In this document: positions 26,002 to 43,543 of the stretch, in pieces | Numbering within the stretch: the first letter of the stretch is position 1 | How the letters are laid out: each line of letters starts with the position of its first letter | NCBI RefSeq assembly: GCF_963576545.1 | Contig: NC_083648.1 | Coordinates: forward strand, 12,812,739 to 12,876,738 | Reading direction: 5' to 3' | Length of the DNA: 64,000 nt | From: Limanda limanda | Taxonomy: Eukaryota; Chordata; Actinopteri; Pleuronectiformes; Pleuronectidae | Notes under the pieces: model-generated | What the model saw: only the letters and a program-made list of their open reading frames with translations | Told to the model about the DNA's origin: nothing | The model's database searches: none | Position numbers and translations under genes: made by a program

Positions 26002-27549
26002 ATGACATTCAACTGCACATTTGACGAGGTGGACGAGCTGATGAAATATTTGGAGCTGGCCATCTACGTTCCCATATTCGTCTTTGGTCTGATCCTGAAT
26101 GTCATCGCGCTTATGGTGTTCTGCATCTTTATGCGAAAATGGACCGAGACCACGATCTACATGACCAGCTTGGCTCTCATGGACGTGCTGCTCCTCTTCC
26201 CTCTTCCCTTCAAAATGCACGCTACCAACAACGAGTGGGCTGCCTCCTTGCACCCTTTCTGCTCAGTCTTGGAGAGCCTGTACTTTGTCGGGATATATGG
26301 CAGCATCTACACCATCATGTGTATAGCCCTGGACCGGTGGGTGGCTATTTGTCACCCATATAAAGCCAAGTGGCTGCGCTCGCCCAAAGCAGCTCTAGGG
26401 ACCTGCATGGGGGTTTGGGGGCTGGTGCTGGCAGTGCTCTTTCCAACTGTCCATGGCTTCAGGGAGGCCGCAAAGGCGGATTTCCAGTGCTTCCACGAGT
26501 TTTCAAACAAAGGTTGGAGCCCCCCTGTGATCATCTGCCTGCAGCTGTTTGGGTTCCTGCTGCCTGCCCTGGTGGTGGTCTGCTGCTCAGTGCAGAGCAT
26601 CCGAGCTCTTCGGCGATCCGGTGAGCACAGCCCCAAGAGCCGGGCCTGTGTGAGGGTCATCTACAGCAGCCTTGGCGCCTTCCTGTTGCCCTTCACCCCG
26701 AGCCACCTCGGCATCCTCCTGCAGTTCCTGGTGAGAGTAACTACAAGTAAACTGAACTCTGAAATGAAGAGAGAAACAAGTTAAAGCATGGGGGAAACAA
26801 AGATGATAAAAAAAATCTCATTTGAAGGCCCATTTAATAGCTGTTCAGGAGCTTTTTGTTCCGTCCTCATATCTCATCATATTATATCTTAAATCAAAGC
26901 TTTTTTGTACAGATCTTGCGATATTGTGGATGTTTAAATGTCCATATTCTCTCACTAATATAAAACTGTTGGCTCAGCAAATGAAGGGCACAGGTGGTGC
27001 ACTTGTAATGATCGACTCCTATTGATGATAAAAGTAACGTCACATAGATCCTTTGTGTACTCGAAAGTATAACACTAGTTTGATGGCCTATCTTGCATTG
27101 ATAGAAAAGTGATAAAAAAAAGTCCTGGATCTTCCCCATGATCCAGGTCCACTCCAAACTTGAATGGGTTCTTCCCTGACCCATAAGGGTCCATCTATCC
27201 TTCCATTAAGTTTCATGTTTCCAGTAGTTTTTGGTGTAATCCTGCTAACAACAAAAAAAATGACAGAGGTGAAAACATAAAATCTCCTCATTCATGTAAA
27301 GAGCAGAGTTTCCTAAATTCTCCTCTCACCCTTCACTAATCGCAGGTGCACCAAGGAGTCATTCAGGAATGCAGCCACAAGACCAGGATCAGCGTGTTCA
27401 TACAGGTAGCCATGTGTCTGTCCAACATCACCTGCTGCCTGGACGCTTTCTGCTACTACTTCATCGCCAGCGAGGTGAGGAGCTCCAAAGACACCTACAG
27501 GAGGTCGTTCAGCCAGAGAAGAGCCACGTTCAGCACGTCAGAGGTCTGA
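26002..27549 (+). CDS. gpr55: G-protein coupled receptor 55
   Basis: Two coding exons (26002-26730, 27346-27549) join in phase 0 to 310 residues (human 319). The start at 26002 matches the family, which has a short N-terminus with FDEVDELMK directly before TM1; N4 is a glycosylation site (NCT). Seven membrane helices are visible. TM3 ends in Asp-Arg-Trp instead of DRY (human GPR55 has DRF). TM7 has the atypical DAFCYY in place of NPxxY, as in GPR55 and its relatives. Cysteines at the top of TM3 and in ECL2 (FQCFHEF) can form the usual disulphide. The family binds lysophosphatidylinositol and couples to G12/13 and Gq at the plasma membrane. The intron splits the region between TM6 and TM7. It lies beside itm2c, as in human 2q37. 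gpr55a/b paralogue status cannot be settled here. Confidence 0.9.
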
Positions 27550-29722
27550 AGATGAACAGTTTGAGTTAGAACATGATGGGGTCCTCAGGAAGACCCGTTA
27601 ACACAAGATCTGGCTTCTTGAGATTTAGCAGGGCAATGAAAGGAAAGAAGAACCTGTATTTCAAGTGGCTGAAGAAATGGCTGGCGGTGAGTGCAACCTT
27701 AATTGAAAACAGAGCAGAGAATAACTTTGAGGCTGTCGTGTTAAGGAACATTTTTTTGGGATTAGGTCCAATGACAGGAAGAAAGAAGGCCCCTGTGTAA
27801 CCTCAAAAGGCTCTGAAACCTGAAAGAGAAATACCACAGTATGAGAAATGTCTCAAAGAACCATCAGGTCGTACACACTGACAGAGAGAAACTGGTGTGG
27901 GATATGATTCATTTGAAAGCAGCAGGATATTAAAGAGTCATTTTATTTTCTCAAGAAGTAAAGTCAAACATACAGGACTATAGATCAGGGACGATAAACT
28001 CTGGATTAATCTGGTTCAAATGATTTTCATTAGAGACGGGTTCAAATATTAATTTATTTGTGATTTATTTATAGACTTATCGCGCATTTCTATAAAATGC
28101 AGCTATACACAAAAAACAACTTCAAGCCAGTAAATAAATTAAACCTAAGCAATTAAATACATTTTCAATCATTTCCATATTCATGCAAATATTAATTTCC
28201 ATATTCATTTATCTAGTATATAAATAACACCATTTTAGTTGTGATCTCGAAACATGTGAATTTAATGCAAATGAAAATAACAAATGATTTTTATCAAACT
28301 TTAATAATAATTTCTTGACATCTACATTTAGCACATTTTTTCTTGTAATGCAAATAACAATATCTATCACTGATTTTATAAGTTACTGTAAATATCAGAA
28401 TAGTATTTACATCAAAGTATCCACACTTTACATCATTATGCATAAATAAATCCGGTGGCTTGATGATAAATAATTTGTTGTCAATTATTCAAATAAAGAT
28501 AATATTTTGGATGATTATACTTTGTCAATAATCCAAATCTGAATGATGAGGCAAATAATTGAACATAAAGTAATCTGACGTTTTATGAGTAAAAACTGAC
28601 TGGTTGGTTTGTTTTTACATTTCAACTGACAAAATATGCAAACTGTAAATATCATGTCACTTTCTACTTTTTATTAGGATTTTTATTTAAAACATGCAGC
28701 TTCACGAATATGCATTTTCCTAATGTTGAACGTTTATGTTGTTGTGGTGGTTATCAGGGTGTTAAATGTACATGAATGCTTTTTTACGATGGTGTATAAT
28801 CTGTAAAATATTCTCTAAAACATGAAGACTGTCTTATTTTTAGTTTGCTTACATTGTTAATGTCTTGATTGTTTTAGTTTGACACCTTCCTCCTCTCTGC
28901 CCCATTTTTCTTTCATGTCTTTGATTTTTAAGACTGAAAAATGTCTGTAAAATTAAACATGTGAACATAAATATGTATTTATTAGAGCTTGACAGGAAGA
29001 TGGTGTTGATGGTTTGTATTTTTACACAATTCAATTCAATTGAATGACTATACAATGATGTTATGACATGACCAGTAGAACTGTTTGGCCATTGAAGACA
29101 AGGAAATATTCACTTTTTATATTCTCATGGCATTAATGTGGAAACCAAAGAGGATGTTACTTGTGAGTAAGTGTTTTTTTTACCACGATGACGATGCAGA
29201 TTTCTCTTCTGTAAAAACAGAAGACGAAAGCATGTGAACTGAAAAAAACTGACAGAAGCTGCGAGGAAGTTAACAAACGAAAAAAATAAACTTGATTTCC
29301 CTTTATGAACAATAACTTCCTTTCATATTATTATTCATGATGTGTGTTATGGTAAGGTTTAGGCCTAGTTTGTCAATTCAGTTTTTATAATGCATTGTCT
29401 TTAACTGAGGATGACAGTAAGAGGAAGATTATTCAAATTCATTATCCTATTCACATGTGATAAAATATAATGTAATAAAAAAAACAAGGTGGAGTTGGGA
29501 GTAGATAGAAAACACATGATTCGGTGAGATTATAATCTACCTTTTGAAAATACATCTGTTAACTAGTTCAATTTCTCCGTGGCTCACCACCCTGGTCTTC
29601 CTGATGTATTTAGAATAAATCAAACGTCATTCCTTTCCCCGCCCAGATTTTCTTCACATTGTGTATGTTTGAATGAGTCGGTTGCAGATAAAAACGTGAA
29701 AGACAAAACTCAAGTTTGATTA
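27550..29722. other. gpr55-itm2c intergenic interval
   Basis: Strongly AT-rich, without coding potential. It includes the unresolved gpr55 3' UTR. No repeat with clear ends was seen. Confidence 0.5.
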
Positions 29723-30814
29723 TTTATTCTTAAAGCAGGAAGATATTACAAGAAAAAAAACTGTACAGGGAAATCCAAGTCGATGACACGTGAGCACGTT
29801 ATCATAGGTCTCAACGGAGACTGATTTGCTCCATGATGCACATTAGAAAGACACCCCAAATCTTTTATTTTTTTTAACTTGGGACAAATCTTAATTGTGT
29901 TGATAATAATGGCAAAGTAAGAAGGATTCTGAGCTGGCAAGAGCTGAAAACAATGTACAAATCCAAGTGAAGAGGAGGAAGAGAGTTTTAGCCTTTGATA
30001 TCATCTACAGTAAGTGATCTAGACTATAAAGCATTCTCTCTAAATGTCCTGTATAGAACACGAAGCATAGGATCGCTGACTGCAGACTTTGGTTCCTTTT
30101 GTCCCTCTAAAGCACTGCTACTAATTACAGTCTAAAGCTTGTATCCCAGGAGTAGGACGGTGTGACACCAAAGGAAATACAGAGACAAAACCATAAAGAA
30201 ATGAACCTTCACAAAACAATCTCAGATAAAAATCTATGCATATGCAACAATATGAAATCCAGAAGAAAAGTTAATTTACAGTAGATATTGCTTAGGAACA
30301 ATCAAAATTATATACACCATTCATTAATGACAAAGACCAGCAAAGAAACGTATTAACTACATGAGGTATGTTGTGTCATTTTTCTGACATTCAAACAAAA
30401 TAAAACGACAACAGGAAACAGATATTCACAGGAGTGCACAGGGCAAACAGCATCGTTACCATTACCCACAGTGCACTGGGTTACTCATAATGGACGAATC
30501 GAAAATGAAAATTTAAATCAATGTGACAACACATTAACTTGTTTTGCACAACATGACGAGCTACAGATATATCCAAACACATTTATATCGTCAAATATAC
30601 AGACTAAACTGACTGAATAAAAAAAAAAGACTTAAACATTGAACATGAACAGTTAGCGTATTCCATGTTCAGACAATAGAACAAACATTGGAATTAAAAC
30701 TGAAACTGCTGGACAAACACTCGCTTTTAAAGTGCAGTTAAAAGACTACCTAATTCAAGAGGTATAATTTGAAATTGCCTTCAGTGTTGGACGGCTCTGA
30801 TTTCTGCCTCAGAT
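29723..30814 (-). other. itm2c: itm2c 3' UTR
   Basis: Follows the itm2c stop at 30815-30817. A minus-strand AATAAA at 29728-29723 would give a UTR of about 1.1 kb, which fits the lack of other features. The end is inferred. Confidence 0.5.
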
Positions 30815-34616
<3,802 letters not shown>

Positions 34617-34712
34617 GTTGGATGAGTGAGTTTCAGTGTTTGATTCTTTTCTTTTGCTTTCACTGGTTTGTGGCTCGCTGCTCTGGTTCCTCTGCACCGG
34701 GCCGGGCTGGTT

Positions 34713-34718
34713 CTTATA
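34713..34718 (-). promoter_or_regulatory. itm2c: itm2c TATA box
   Basis: TATAAG reads on the minus strand about 100 bp before the ATG at 34616, inside a GC-rich stretch. The spacing fits a short 5' UTR. Confidence 0.6.
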
Positions 34719-34872
34719 GCGGTGGAGCAGCGTCGCCCCCGGGACTCAGTGACCTCAGCAGCGCGTCTCCTCTGACGAACGAGCGCTGTGTGGGCCTGGA
34801 GGAAAAGCCGCCTCGCCGCTGTCAAAATAAGAGCCCTCATCCGGCTAACACGCTTTAAATGAACACGAAACA

Positions 34873-36480
34873 CGGTATGTGTCCTCGTGGGTGAACATAC
34901 AACAATCCGTGTTTAATTTTTCGCTGTCTGGAATGAGAATTTCGCTCTTTCTGGCCAGTTTGACGTCTGGTGAAATATCAAACGCTCTTATTGTGAAGGC
35001 TAGTGCCAGATATGGTAGTGCTTTCCGTATTTATTTAAAACTGCATCGCCTTTTTCTCAACCATGTCAGAGCTCTCATCACTATCATCACTACCATCCGG
35101 AAATGTAGGGATGTTCCAACTCTCAGATAACTGCTGCACTGTAATAAAGTTAGCACCAGGTTACAACTTCTGATACTAGTGGTAGTAATAATTCATGGAC
35201 TCTGTACTAATAATAATATGTCTTAGTTTCAGTGTTTAAAGTGTGATATAGCAGTGCAATGACTTTTTTTTGTGTATACTTGAAAGGTAGAAATGAAAAT
35301 TCAATCATTATCTCCTCACCACTATCCCGATGGAGGGGTTGGTGAAGTGTTTGAGTCCACTGAGGGGGGTAAGGGGCTGTTTTCAGGGGTAAACAGCTGC
35401 AGCCAGATCCAACATTTAGTTATTTTTATACGTTTGAAGAATTTGTCACCATTTACCTCAATTGTATCCGGGGTATCACATTTGGCTGCAAACTAATTCT
35501 CTAAAACGTGGCACTGGCTGTGGTTTGAAAGTGGGATTTTATTTGTTGAAGAATCTTTCTCCTGGTTAAATGATCAAATACAGTAATATATTTTTTCTAT
35601 AACTACACCCACAAACTAAAAAAACATCTTCCCTCAGGCCCCAGATCAATAAGATAACAGTGGAAATGTCTGCAAGCAGCCTACATGTACTCGTGCACAT
35701 TCCCCTTCCACATGCAAGTTGCACAACACGTGCAAATTTGCACAGGGATACACACGCGCAGCCTTCGTCACCATATGAGAAGCGTCATGACAGCCTGTCT
35801 GGGTGACTCAGTAGAGACATAGCTCACAGTGTGTTGAATATGGACATTACATGTTATTGGAGTTGATGATACAACAATAAAAATGGCTGAAAAACGCTAC
35901 TCATAAAGGTACTGACATTGGAAATGAGTGAGCGGGGATTACCCGTCTGTTTCTCCACCCCACCACACTCAGCTCTGTTTCAGGCCACTTGTTGGGTTCA
36001 GACTCTTTTACACATGCGAGTGAGGTACTTTACAAACAGCTCTCATCTCCCTTACAGAAGTGGGGCATTAGCCTGGTCTTCATTGGAGGACTGATGGCTC
36101 ACAATCAGGCACGAAATAGGCCTTGCTGACTAATGATGCAATGTGAGAATTGGCAGATATACGGCCCATAGTGCTGTGTGAGCACTCTGAAAGGCGTAGG
36201 TGCCACTTTGCTGTGTTTAACTACTTTCTCTTCCCACATTATTTTCATAGCTCTATATTGTTTATATTTTATTCACTTTTGTACTTTCACTTGCTATTTT
36301 GTCTACACCAATTTTGGACTTTCTGCTGCTGTAACACGCGGTTATGTATTGTAGTACTTCAGCTGTCTTTGATTTAAAAATGTTATTGTATCACTACTTG
36401 TCGTCCATGATGTTTTGTTTTCACATTTTTTTATTCTGTCCTCTTTGTGCTCTGTACTGGTTGTTTTGAAAGGTGAAACA
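34873..36480. other. itm2c-hes6 spacer, left part
   Basis: No gene is seen. The right end (36200-36510) ends in AAACATAAATAAAGTTATTATTG, resembling a retroposon tail. Confidence 0.45.
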
Positions 36481-36616
36481 TAAATAAAGTTATTATTGTC
36501 TTATCTGGGCAATTGTTGATATGTTAGTGTTATTATGTATTCATACCACATTGGAAATTTGCTCAAATCAACTCATTTGGACACTGTCATTGTTTTTTTC
36601 GTAACTTTTATTGGTT

Positions 36617-37756
<1,140 letters not shown>

Positions 37757-38024
37757 GCACTGTTTGCTGCTGTTCTTTATGTTGTAAAGTTGCACTGTTT
37801 GCTGCTGTTGTTTATGTTGTGGATTTTGTATTGTTTGCTGTTGTTGTTTATGTAATTGTTGGGAGTTTTGTATTGTTACCCAGTGTTCTATCATGTGTTG
37901 TCCATTTGTTTATTAAAAAAAAGCAAGCACAATGAAAGTGACTCGGGGGAAAGAAGCTTTACTGCAGCTCCATCTCTGAACCTGTGTGTCTCCGCTGCAG
38001 ATGAGCAAACAGTCTTGTGCACAA

Positions 38025-38190
38025 TGGGCCGGGTCTAGACAGGCATGTATGAGGGGGCAGCCACAAATCTTGAGGGGGCATTGTGCTTTATTATATTATT
38101 AATATTATAAATTGGGATTTAGTTTTAGGGGGCACAACATTTATTTGAGGGGGCCAGGCCCCCTCTTGCCCCTGCCTAGACCCGGCCCTG
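38025..38190 (-). mobile_element. hAT-type MITE, copy 1 (hes6 promoter)
   Basis: A 166-bp non-autonomous DNA element with ends related to CAGGGCCGGGTCTAG; the first bases of the left end have decayed. It is flanked by 8-bp near-duplicates GTGCACAA (38017-38024) and GTGCACAT (38191-38198), one mismatch, as expected for hAT insertion. It is about 96 percent identical by eye to the copy at 43369-43535, in the opposite orientation. The interior has no ORF. Its right end lies 130 bp from the hes6 TATA box. Confidence 0.85.
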
Positions 38191-38295
38191 GTGCACATGC
38201 GGATGCTCACACCGGGACAAAAGCTGACATGACCACTGGCGGGCACGAGCGTTGCGCGCCCCCGATGGGTGTCCTTCCTCCCTTCACGGGCCATT

Positions 38296-38326
38296 CATAT
38301 GTAAATTAGGGGGGGGGTGGTATAAA
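38296..38326 (+). promoter_or_regulatory. hes6: hes6 core promoter: E-box CATATG and TATA box
   Basis: TATAAA lies at 38321-38326, about 190 bp before the ATG. An E-box CATATG at 38297-38302, overlapping octamer-like ATGTAAAT, sits 20 bp upstream of it. hes6 is a known proneural (neurogenin/Ascl1) target, so an E-box here is plausible. No clear RBPJ site (TTCCCAC) was seen nearby. Confidence 0.55.
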
Positions 38327-38515
38327 CCCGGCTCTCGCCCCCTCGGAGCCGCATTCACGACCCCGACTCCCCGCAAGCCCACGGCCATCTGTCCCCCCCC
38401 CACCCCCCTCCACCACCAACGGGCAGTAACGGCTCTCTGGATTAAACAGCCACCCTCCCTCCGGTCCTCTGCGGGCTCCTGTGCTCCAGCGTCCGGGTCG
38501 AACTCCCCAGCCAAC

Positions 38516-39891
38516 ATGGCCCCCGTCCGGAGCAACACACCCGGTGACGACTGCGGCAGGTCCGACAGGAAGGTAAGGACCCCCGGGACCCCCGAGGCCG
38601 CTTTGTAGTGAACTTCTCTGAACTGTAGCTAAGTGCTCACTGCTTGTTACCGTGCCGGCAGATGAGGAAGCCCCTGGTGGAGAAGAAGAGGAGAGCTCGC
38701 ATCAATGAAAGTTTGCAGGAACTCCGAGTTCTCGTCGCGGAAACAGACGTAAGGCAACGCGGATGTGTTTGTGTCACAATGCGGGGTCCTTTCTGAGCCA
38801 GTGGCTCCACTGGTGGGACTGGTGTGTGCTGGTTTTCGTTGAGCTGGGGTCGCTCACTTTGTTTTTGTCTTTGCTTTCCCGACGCAGCTGCAATCAAAGA
38901 TGGAGAACGCGGAGGTGCTGGAGATGACAGTGAAGCGAGTGGAGAACCTCCTGAAGAACAGGGTCCAAGGTAAACGACTTTTTAAAAGGATTTGTCAAAG
39001 TCAAATCAATTTCACATTTCACTTAAACCGGTCACTTTTAGTTTCAGCATACTTCTAATATATTATTCATTTCACTTTAAACTGTGACTTTTAAATCCAC
39101 CATACTTGAAATGTATGATTCCTGCCCGAGCATTATAGTTATTAAGTCGTATAAAGTAGTTCATAACAGCAACAAGTATTGATACATTCGGATCTGTATG
39201 AGCTTGAAGAGAGATGGAAGATTGTAAAATACCATTTAATGCTTTTGAATCTTATGTTTAAAAGGCAGATAAATGGAATCCCTGGGATGTTGATGTTTTT
39301 GGTTTGTTTTGTGCCTTAATTCTTGTTTTATGTTGTAACTTCTGATTTTCTTTTTCACCTGTTTTAAATTACACTTTGTTTGTGCTGCTGTTTTGACTTT
39401 TCCTGGTTAAATAAGAAAATAAACAATGGGCCGATGCATCATGGGAACTTTAGTTTGAATGGTGGATGCTCTGTGTCTCCACAGAATCGGATGCAGTGAG
39501 CCGGGAGGCCTGCGAGCGCTTTGCGGCGGGCTACATCCAGTGTATGCAGGACGTGCACGCCTTCGTGTCCAGCTGCCCCGGGATCGACCAGGCGGAGGCC
39601 GCCGAGCTGCTGAACCACCTCCTGGAGAGCATGCCCCTGAACGACGAGGACCAGCTCCGGCTGATGCTGCCCGACGGCGGCCTGGCGGACTGCCCCCCCG
39701 GCAGCAACAGCACTTGGTCCCTGTCTGAGAGCTGTCTTCAATCTCCGGCGCCGTCCACCACCTCCACCGACGACCTCTGCTCCGACCTGGATGACACAGA
39801 CTCGGAGCAAAGCCTAGCCTCCTCGTCAGAGGAGGCTGACGGCCCGGATGTCTCCATAACTTACTCCAAGTCAGTGTGGAGACCCTGGTAG
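38516..39891 (+). CDS. hes6: HES6, bHLH-Orange transcription factor
   Basis: Four exons (38516-38572, 38662-38748, 38888-38969, 39485-39891) join in phase to 210 residues (human 224). The basic region has the HES-type proline (RKPLVEKKRRARIN, about 21-34). The helix-loop-helix (about 35-75) has the short loop (LVAETDLQSKMENAEVLEMTV) that distinguishes HES6 from other HES proteins. The Orange domain follows (about 83-127, ERFAAGYIQCM...LLNHLLESMP), then a Ser/Asp-rich tail and the terminal WRPW (207-210) that recruits Groucho/TLE. HES6 promotes neuronal and muscle differentiation, partly by antagonising HES1. The adjacent per2 on the opposite strand fits human 2q37.3. Poly(A) signal ATTAAA at 40338-40343. 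Confidence 0.96.
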
Positions 39892-40343
39892 ACGGTTTTC
39901 TAAAAAGGAGCAGCATGTTTCAAAGTGTAGTAGATGTTTTTTTTATATATATTGTTTGTGGTAGGATGTGAGTTAGACCTCAGTAAATAACGGAACACTG
40001 CGGAGATCGGTGGAATTTGATGGAAGGTATTTTAGAAGCTCTTTGTAAAGTTATTCTGGAAGTACAATTATACAAAAATGTATTTAAGGTTCGTTATTAA
40101 ATGTGTTGTAGAGGTGAGGGTCTTCATTTGGAAATGTATAGGCCTTGCCTTCTGTGAAGGGGGTAAATGCATATGTAAATATTTACATGTTGAATATGAC
40201 TGGGCTGTATAGAAGATAGCTGTCCCCCTAGAAATTGATTGTTAGTTGTGTGTAAATTATTTCATATTTAGTATATTTTAAAGGTTTTTTATTGTGTCTG
40301 TAATTAGGTTTACTTCATCTTGATTTTTCAGCTTTTCATTAAA

Positions 40344-43300
40344 CGTCTTTTTAACAAATCATTTGTTCTGAATCGCATTGATCCAGCAGCTTCTTCCAAG
40401 AGAGACACATTCCACACAAAAGGATTCCCACTAACCACCCACCCGCAGCTGTGTTCAAGATATTAGTTATTACTCTGCGACTATAGGCCATTTGTGTGCA
40501 GCATCTCTCCGAGATCCCTCAGCACATCGTAGACGTTTGTGAGGTGTGAAGTGAGTCATCCGCCCGCTCCTTATATAGGCCTCGTTGAGGACTTGACACG
40601 TGGGTTTTATAACTTCGGCTTTTCGAGTTTTAAAATAACTGAGCACAAATAACTTGCTCAGTCATGACTGGGCTCTTCAGCAACAAAACAACCACTTTCT
40701 TCCAATAAAATCTGTAGTATTTGGTCAAATAGCACAGAGCTCATGACTAATTGGTTCTTATTTTCTAAATTTATATATATATATATAGAATAATGTGTGT
40801 ACAACCTTATACTAGCTGGAGAAGGGGGGGCAAGGAAGCCATGCTAATTCACAGAGACACTTTGAAAGCCTGCGTCTGCGGAGCCCGAGATGTGACCTGT
40901 GTGGAACCTCTGCATCATGAGCTCCTACAGCTACACATGAATAAGAAAAGGCAGCAATCCTGAGCCAATCCGTCTGTAGTGAAATGTCTCTTGTGGTGTT
41001 CCTGTGATGTTCACGCCGAGTGTCGTTTCTCTCACCGTCCCTGGCCTTAAAACACCCATAGTGAGAGGGAACTGGTGAAAACGACGAGAGAGAAAGAAAA
41101 AAGATTAATACAATGAGCTTTGAGGGATTAGTCATGACACGACATGTTTCCAGAGAATAACTAAGTGCTCAAGTGGAGTAATTACAATCCCTTAAATGAT
41201 TGTAGTTAACATTGTATATTCATTTGTATCTAAAACACAAATATGTAGGAGATCAGGTAAAGACGCTCAGCATGTTGTGGTGTTACTTTACATGTGTATT
41301 TGATGTTTCTGTACACTTACACCCCACTACAGTATTCAGGAATATTTTCTTCTATAATATATTAATCTGCCAGCTACATTTACAACTTGTTTTACAACAC
41401 GCCTGCTTAAACAGCAACTTTACACAAAGTAGTTCAGATGAGATCTGCCTTGATAATTTACTGTTTTTGTTTTCTTTATTTCTTTATCTCTTATGTGGCC
41501 TTTTAGTCAACTGCCCTGTTGGGGGGGGGGGGGGGGTTGCCTTTGGTTGTTAGGCACTTTGTAACATTGTCAAGAAGAGTGCTATGTAAATAAAGTGTAT
41601 TATTCTTATTACTATATATGATCAGCTAAGGCATCCTGATATTTCTATATTACTTGTATATTACCATTTTATGGCACATTACACAAAATATTATACTAGC
41701 TTGTAGTACATAGGTTATATCCAAAACGTTCTGACAGCAGTAGTTAGGACAGAGATTGGATACAACACCTCAATCCGACACATACAATGAAACAGTGTGT
41801 GATCACATAGGTGTAATCATGCATATAGTGAGTATATGTTTTGCCTTGTGGTGAAGGAGAAAAACCACACAGGGGAAATTCACTTGCTATGGCAGAAGAG
41901 AATCAAAATGAGGTGGAAAATAAAGAGACAATAATAAAAATAGCAATTAAATTAAAATACAGAGAATGTGAATTAAATAGATAATATAGCCTACATCTTT
42001 CACTATGGAAATATTTTTTGTAAAGAATAAAACAAATATAGGCCACTATCTTTACATGTTTTATACTGTATACACTACTTTTCATTCCATTCATATATAT
42101 ATATATTTTTTTTTAATTCCTTACCCTTATATATTATATGTTGCTTATTCTTTGATGCCTCATTTGACTCTTGCTGCTGTAATATAGTAAATTTCCCCAT
42201 TGTGGGACTAATAAAACATTATCTTATATATTACTCATTACTTCTCCCTTGATACTCCAGCTCACTAAATGATCTGCACAATAGTTTTAACAGTTCCATT
42301 CCCATATTAAATTATTAATGTCATGTTTAATGAAGATATCTAAGAAAGATGTTTCACCGGGGATGATGAACTTGTGTCTTGAATGTGTGTCTGCGTGTGT
42401 GCGGTGGCCATGCACCGGATTTGCGGGGTCTGCAGGTGTGAAGGGGCCGTTGCGGGGGGGCAGATTGTAAATGTTCACACTTGGAAGGTGTGAACAGGAG
42501 CCGCTTTGATCCGGCCTGCTACTGAGCGTCTGTCTGACGCGACACACACACTCATTTACATGGGGAAGGTGAATGTCACGACTTCAGCACGGAGGAGAAT
42601 AAAAGTCTGCGGGCATTGCAGAGCTTAGAGAACACCGCAGTTTAATTATTGTGTTTAAATCTCATGATAGAAATGTGCCAATGTGCGTTTGTGCAGACGC
42701 AGTTTAAACCGGTTCCAGCCTGTGATCAGCGGATCCCTGTTGTCAAGCGTCGATCTGCTGCAAACAGCCAATAGTTCCTCGGGTCGTTGACACTCATTAA
42801 TCGATCATCAGGTTTGTATTAGTCCGGGTAAACACTTGCGATGTACCTGTCACGTGTCAACAATATGAGCGAAATGAACACATCTACCACTGCACTTGAA
42901 AGAAGGCAACATTAGATTTTATTTTATAAAAAAATAAATGAAAAAAAGGAGAAAAAATAAGGGGAATGCATTTAACAAATAAAAGGTGCATTTGCTGTCA
43001 GTGTCTGTTCAAATAACAGAAAAGACAAATTAATGAAGAGAAAATAGTTCCGTTTCTTCTTCTTCTTCTTCTTGGTAGTTTAAAGTGACACAGCATCAAA
43101 GTGAAGACTTCTCCACAGTTACCTGGCATCTGTCTGAGCTGCTTTACACCCGTGCAATAACCCTAAAGTCGGACTTCTGAGGCCACCACACGTTTCTCCT
43201 GGCTCCCAGTCGCTCCCACAGGATGCTCCTCTCCATATTTATGAGGGGGCGACATCAGACCAGCTCTCAAGTGTCATGTGGCACACTTTTAAAACTGGCC

Positions 43301-43368
43301 AGGGCAATCCATATTCCCTCCACTTTACATTCAACACCCACCATAAACTGCTGGTCCAGACTGGGAAG
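40344..43368. other. hes6-per2 interval, left part, with retroposon tails
   Basis: No gene is seen. Two retroposon-like tails occur: GTGCTATGTAAATAAAGTGT (about 41510-41610, preceded by a run of 16 G at 41521-41536) and AAATTTCCCCATTGTGGGAC (about 42120-42235, followed by AATAAAACATTATCTTA). Frames on either strand are short and unsupported. Confidence 0.5.
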
Positions 43369-43535
43369 CAGGGCCGGGTCTAGGCAGGGGCAAGAGGGGG
43401 CTTGGCCCCCTCAAATAAATGTTGTGCCCCCTCAAACTAAATCCCAATTTATAATAATAATAATATAATAAAGCACAAAGCCCCCTCAAGATTTGTGGCT
43501 GCCCCCTCATACATGCCTGTCTAGACCCGGCCCTG
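43369..43535 (+). mobile_element. hAT-type MITE, copy 2
   Basis: A 167-bp element with terminal inverted repeats of about 20 bp (CAGGGCCGGGTCTAG at the left, its complement at the right, one mismatch). Perfect 8-bp target duplications CTGGGAAG lie at 43361-43368 and 43536-43543. This copy is intact and sets the ends of the family; copy 1 is inverted relative to it. It lies downstream of the per2 stop and could fall in the per2 3' UTR. Confidence 0.92.
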
Positions 43536-43543
43536 CTGGGAAG

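Noticed and set aside
39407..39916. 169- and 123-codon antisense frames over hes6 exon 4
   Set aside because: Shadows of a GC-rich coding exon; the sense frame is clearly hes6.
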